The notes beneath the pieces were generated by a model. It was not told the DNA's origin. It searched no databases and saw only the letters and a program-made list of their open reading frames with translations. 64,000 nt of DNA, taken from positions 22,247 to 86,246 of the forward strand of contig JAISKB010000024.1 of assembly GCA_031261085.1 (NCBI GenBank). Reading direction: 5' to 3'. Positions 60,647-64,000 of the stretch are shown here, one piece after another (position 1 is the stretch's first letter; the number at the start of each line of letters is the position of its first letter). A program made the position numbers and the translations under genes. This stretch comes from Christensenellaceae bacterium (GTDB lineage: Bacteria; Bacillota; Clostridia; Christensenellales; CAG-138).

Positions 60647-61651
60647 TTACCGCGCGCCGCGGAACAGGATTTTATTTTGCAAAATATAGTTGGCTATAAA
60701 CAGCACGCCATCTACCAAGGCTTTGGCGAGTATGGTATTAAGCCCCAAACGCGTCAAAAAGCTGACGCTTAGGCTGCCGATTATCAAAAAGCACACCGCC
60801 AGCGCAAAATACCCCACCGCGCTGCGGGCGGAGCGCTTTGCGCGAAACACGATGCGCCGGTTGATTTGGTAGTTGACATTTGCGCTGATTGCGCGGGCGG
60901 CCACATAGGCGCCCATCGCGGGGAGCCACAAAAGGAGCAAGGCATACAGGCCAAAATCGAGCAGCATACATAATAAGGAGGAAACGCAAAATTTCAGCAC
61001 GCGGGAAATCACCCGCGCGCCATCCCGCAGGGCGTTAAAATGCGATTGCTCGTTGTTGCCTATGTAAATCGTATCGATAGGGATTTGCTCCACCGCTATA
61101 TTCCACCCCTTGAGCGCGAGCAGCATGTTCATTTCGTATTCGTATCGGTTGCCGGGCACGCGCAGCAAACGGTCAAACAAAGCGGGGGGCAGCCCCCTAA
61201 GCCCCGTTTGCGTATCCGAAATATCGCGCTTGGTCGCAATCCAAAACACAAACCGCGTGATCGTATTGCCTAAGAAGGAACGCAGCGGCATTTTATTAAT
61301 ATCCCGCACGCCCAGTATCATCGCCTCGGGCTGCGCCTGCATCGCGTTTAGGATGCGCAGGATATCCTGCGCGCTATGCTGCCCATCGGCATCCGCGGTC
61401 ACGATGCCGGTGCCCTGCTCGTGCTCACACAGGTATCGTATGCCGGTTTTGATTGCCGCGCCCTTGCCGCAGTTTTGTTCGTGGCGCAAAACCGTCGCGC
61501 CAAGCCGCTGCGCGCTATCGAAAACATCGGCAAACTCCGCGCCGCTGCCATCATCCACCACCAGCGCTTCCGCCTGCGGTATCAGCTCTTTTAAAAGGAG
61601 CAGCAGCTCGTTCTGCGGCCGATATGCCGGTATCAATACCTTTACGCGCAT
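60647..61651 (-). CDS. GT2 glycosyltransferase fused to GtrA-like membrane domain
   Basis: A 334-aa two-domain protein. The N-terminal GT-A domain (1-220) begins VKVLIPAYRPQNELL and carries LVVDDGSG, the DxD-type TADADGQH and DISDTQTGLRGLP, as in DPM1-like polyprenyl-phosphate glycosyltransferases. The C-terminal GtrA-like part (about 225-334) has four helices and ends YILQNKILFRGAR. Such fusions load a sugar onto a lipid carrier and help flip it for cell-surface glycan modification. I use ATG 61651 (GAGGGGG at 8 nt) in place of the track's 61696. Confidence 0.9.
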   Translation of the reverse strand: MRVKVLIPAYRPQNELLLLLKELIPQAEALVVDDGSGAEFADVFDSAQRLGATVLRHEQNCGKGAAIKTGIRYLCEHEQGTGIVTADADGQHSAQDILRILNAMQAQPEAMILGVRDINKMPLRSFLGNTITRFVFWIATKRDISDTQTGLRGLPPALFDRLLRVPGNRYEYEMNMLLALKGWNIAVEQIPIDTIYIGNNEQSHFNALRDGARVISRVLKFCVSSLLCMLLDFGLYALLLLWLPAMGAYVAARAISANVNYQINRRIVFRAKRSARSAVGYFALAVCFLIIGSLSVSFLTRLGLNTILAKALVDGVLFIANYILQNKILFRGAR

Positions 61652-61722
61652 TGCAAGGCCCCCTCTCATTCCCGGTTGGATATAGATATTATACAAGGGC
61701 AGCCCGCAAGTGTAAAATATAT

Positions 61723-62433
61723 TTAGTTATTCCGCAAAAAATCCAACAGCCCGGCATAATACGTCCTGCCCACCGGCAAAACCGTCCCATCATGCAAGGT
61801 CACGCTTCGGTCGCAAAGCTGTTTGATCACAGATGTGGCCACCAAATAAGAACGATGGATGCGCAGGAACGTATCCGTATGCAGCATGTTCTTCACATGG
61901 TCCAGCGTCGCGTAAAACTGGAAGGGTTCCTCCCCATCGCTGCTATGCAGGGTAACCAAGCGGTTTTCCACCTTAAAGTAGAGTATATCCTGTATATGGA
62001 TCACGCGGTTTTCTCCGTTGTGCACAAATGTTACCGCCTTGGGCGCTCTGGTATTGTGCCTTTGCAGCGCTTTTAAAAATACGGCTTCAAACTTCTCTTT
62101 GCGCACATTCCCGCTGATGAAATAATACAGGGCGTCTATATCATACCCGAACAACACATATTTAAGGGACGGCGCCATCAAGATAATCTCGCAGGGGCAT
62201 CCCTGATCCCGCAGCCACTTGGCAGCCCTCACACCCTCGGTTTCTGGCGTACAAAGGCTGAGCAACAGCAAATCCGGCCACATGCGGGCATCCTCCACCC
62301 GGAATATAAGCGCATCCGCGTTTTTATAATACTTAAGTTGAATATCTACACCATGCCGTCTGGCCAGTTGTTTGAGCTGCACAGCGCTCGCTTCCATCCT
62401 CAACTCATCGGCATCGCAAATTGCAATTTTCAC
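61723..62433 (-). CDS. LytTR DNA-binding regulator with degenerate receiver
   Basis: A 236-aa AgrA/LytR-type protein. The receiver-like domain (1-120) starts MKIAICDADELR, but the phosphoacceptor position reads LLLLSLCTPETEG (Ser where Asp is expected) and the conserved Lys of YxxKP is replaced (YFISGN). The C-terminal LytTR domain (about 135-236) is intact: NRVIHIQDILYFKVENRLVTLH and FLRIHRSYLVATSVI. The start is GTG 62433 with AGAGGT. The protein probably works without phosphorylation. It lies 100 nt after the class B sortase gene on the same strand. Confidence 0.88.
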   Translation of the reverse strand: MKIAICDADELRMEASAVQLKQLARRHGVDIQLKYYKNADALIFRVEDARMWPDLLLLSLCTPETEGVRAAKWLRDQGCPCEIILMAPSLKYVLFGYDIDALYYFISGNVRKEKFEAVFLKALQRHNTRAPKAVTFVHNGENRVIHIQDILYFKVENRLVTLHSSDGEEPFQFYATLDHVKNMLHTDTFLRIHRSYLVATSVIKQLCDRSVTLHDGTVLPVGRTYYAGLLDFLRNN

Positions 62434-62533
62434 AGTTTTTTACCTCTTTCCTGGTACCTCGGTGAACCATCTTTGTTTTATATGCCCCCCTTTATTTTTC
62501 TCTTCCATATCCATGGGCATACGCCATATTTTT

Positions 62534-63352
62534 TTATTGCACGCTCCCCGCGGGCAGAGGGCGCAAAACGCCAGCCACCACATAGCGGGCATCGTCAAAT
62601 TCATACGAGCAGGTGGACAGCACCACAAACTTATCGTCAGGGGTATACTGCGCCGGGCTCGTGAAGGTCGTGTTCTTGGCGGCATACGCCAAAAAAGCAT
62701 CTCGGTTTTCTTCATACATAAACGCCCGTTCGCGCCATTTCCCCGCGCCGATAACACAGCCGTATACCAGGTCTATTCGGTAATTACTTCCTCCCGCCGT
62801 GTAGAGGTATAAATAAGGATGTTCCTCAAAATATGCCTGCGCCTTATAACCCGTGAGCGAGCCGAACATCCGGCCGGATTTCATGTTGTGGCCGTAGATA
62901 ATCGTTAAGCCATCCGCAAAATCCGTCGCGTTGTTGTAGTCGATAAACAGCGTGCCGTTTGCGTTGGTTTTGCCATCTGGCAGGTGATGCAGGTAATAAT
63001 CATATTCCGACGCCCATACGATGGGGTAGTCTATAACCGTATCGGGGCAGTAAAGCCACGCGGCGGCATCCGGGTTTACCTTTTGCAGCGCGGCAAAGTC
63101 TATGGACATGCCCGGCGCCTGAATACCTTCATTAATATCTTCATTAGCATCTTCACGAATCGGCTCGACGCCGTTCGTCGGCGCCTGCCCCGCAGGGCGT
63201 ACCCGGTCGACCAAAGCGTCATAGCTCTCGTTGCCTTCCCGATAGGTTTGCTGGATCTCGTTCAGATGGTATCCGCATAGCGCTATAACGCCGATGGATA
63301 CGATTAACAGCAGCCACGCGAGGGCTCTGCCGTGCCTCTTTTTGTCCTTCAT
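62534..63352 (-). CDS. srtB: Class B sortase
   Basis: A 272-aa membrane-anchored transpeptidase that joins surface proteins to peptidoglycan. An N-terminal signal anchor (LAWLLLIVSIGVIALCGYHL) precedes a stem and the sortase domain with the class B landmarks YPIVW, DYYLHHLPDGKTNANGTLFIDY, catalytic His in YGHNMKSGRMFGSL, catalytic Cys in VLSTCSYEF and Arg in DARYVVAG. GAGGTAG precedes the ATG inside the upstream gene's tail. It is 5 nt downstream of a pilin-like substrate gene, so enzyme and substrate are co-expressed. Confidence 0.95.
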   Translation of the reverse strand: MKDKKRHGRALAWLLLIVSIGVIALCGYHLNEIQQTYREGNESYDALVDRVRPAGQAPTNGVEPIREDANEDINEGIQAPGMSIDFAALQKVNPDAAAWLYCPDTVIDYPIVWASEYDYYLHHLPDGKTNANGTLFIDYNNATDFADGLTIIYGHNMKSGRMFGSLTGYKAQAYFEEHPYLYLYTAGGSNYRIDLVYGCVIGAGKWRERAFMYEENRDAFLAYAAKNTTFTSPAQYTPDDKFVVLSTCSYEFDDARYVVAGVLRPLPAGSVQ

Positions 63353-63357
63353 GCTCT

Positions 63358-64000
63358 CTACCTCGCTGTCCTGCGGCTCTGCCTGCCGCTTAGCAGCAAA
63401 TACGCCGCGGAGCCTAGCGCCACAGCGCCAGCCATGTAAAGCAGCACCCTATACAGCGTGGCCTGGGAATCATCGCCGGTCTTGGGGCCATTGGTTCCCG
63501 TGCCCGTGCCTGTGCCGGTACCGCCCTCTCCGCCACCGCCGCCGCTGCTTGAAGCCTTGTAGGTATTGATGAATGTGAGGAAGTTCGTGACCGGCTTGCC
63601 CGCGCCATTGGTTATCACGCGCGTAACCGCCAACTGCCCATCCACCGCCTTTACGGTATCCGTAAAGGTGTATACCGTCGTATCATAGGTATAGCCGCTC
63701 ACCTTGCCATTCACTTCACTCACCGTGTAGTAATAGGTGCCTTCCTTCGTATACGCCCAGGCACCAAAATCCGCTTGCCCCGCGCCGGTAATCGTAATGG
63801 TCTTTATGTCGTTCACGCTGCCCGCGGGCATGGGATTGAGCGGGTTGCCCGCCTTCAGCTGGAAGGTGAACTCGCTGTTTGCCGGCGGCTCGCCGGAAAC
63901 GGTCTTTTGAACCGGCGGGTCTACCATCAGCAGCGGGTCGCTGGGGAGCGGCGCAAAGGAATGCGTAAACCGTAAATCAGCCGTCTTACCGCCGCTCTTT
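63358..64000 (-). CDS. Pilin-like sortase substrate, 5' end beyond window
   Basis: The frame stays open to the window edge, so the track's Met at 63927 is internal. The visible 213 residues read KSGGKTADLRFTHSFAPLPSDP, then a Spy0128/FctA-like isopeptide domain (VQKTVSGEPPANSEFTFQLKAG ... TYYYTVSEVNG ... DTTVYTFTDTVKA), a Ser/Gly/Thr-rich linker, the sorting signal GPKTGDD, a membrane helix (LYRVLLYMAGAVALGSAAYLLL) and RQSRRTAR. It is almost certainly anchored by the adjacent class B sortase. The sorting motif resembles that of the giant adhesin (PPKTGD). Confidence 0.9.
   Translation of the reverse strand, partial: KSGGKTADLRFTHSFAPLPSDPLLMVDPPVQKTVSGEPPANSEFTFQLKAGNPLNPMPAGSVNDIKTITITGAGQADFGAWAYTKEGTYYYTVSEVNGKVSGYTYDTTVYTFTDTVKAVDGQLAVTRVITNGAGKPVTNFLTFINTYKASSSGGGGGEGGTGTGTGTGTNGPKTGDDSQATLYRVLLYMAGAVALGSAAYLLLSGRQSRRTAR

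Overview
The window comes from a low-oxygen-type Bacillota chromosome, most likely class Clostridia. The evidence is the mix of mutS2, zapA, a DUF523 protein, a U32 peptidase-family protein, a DUF5665 protein, a WXG100 protein, SpaA/FctA-type sortase substrates, strong AGGAGG-type ribosome sites and frequent TTG/GTG starts. The backbone is GC-rich; the block from about 20 to 32 kb is clearly AT-rich. Genus-level placement (for example Christensenellales-like) would be a guess.

Layout. (1) 1-16.7 kb, all on the minus strand, is housekeeping: a two-component system (kinase cut by the window edge), DUF523, mutS2, U32, zapA, rluD, lspA, a lone family-5 solute-binding lipoprotein, a lytic transglycosylase, coaE, polA and pyrimidine-nucleoside phosphorylase. 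(2) 16.8-19.8 kb, plus strand: DUF5665, tRNA-Val(CAC) with its own promoter and terminator, then three overlapping genes for a membrane iron-sulfur protein, an M20 peptidase and a C39-like peptidase. (3) 20-31.5 kb is an AT-rich accessory island of lipoproteins and small membrane proteins interleaved with broken Rhs and DUF4329-like toxin pieces. I read it as a degraded polymorphic-toxin locus that has kept and multiplied its immunity genes. Three exact-length 183-bp repeats join the 3' end of one immunity gene to the 5' end of the next toxin fragment. (4) 32.5-40.9 kb is one giant cell-wall-anchored adhesin. (5) 41.4-52.0 kb is a self-contained sigma-54 module: oppABCDF, rpoN, a histidine kinase with an extracytoplasmic solute-binding domain, and an NtrC-type activator. 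A textbook -24/-12 promoter lies upstream of oppA. (6) 52.1-53.9 kb is a second, inverted remnant of the toxin locus (WXG100 plus a putative immunity gene), sharing two repeats, R1 and R2, with the island. (7) 54-64 kb: tRNA-Arg(CCT), a zinc-ribbon membrane protein, a lipoprotein, an EamA transporter, a frameshifted MerR-type regulator, a DEAD-box helicase, a GT2-GtrA fusion, a LytTR regulator with a degenerate receiver, a class B sortase and a truncated pilin-like sortase substrate.

Working together: the kinase, activator and RpoN most probably switch on the oligopeptide transporter. The class B sortase can plausibly anchor both PKTGD-type surface proteins. The 20-31 kb island and the 53 kb locus look like two copies of one toxin system that have exchanged promoter-leader sequence. 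All functions are read from sequence by eye; no database search was run.
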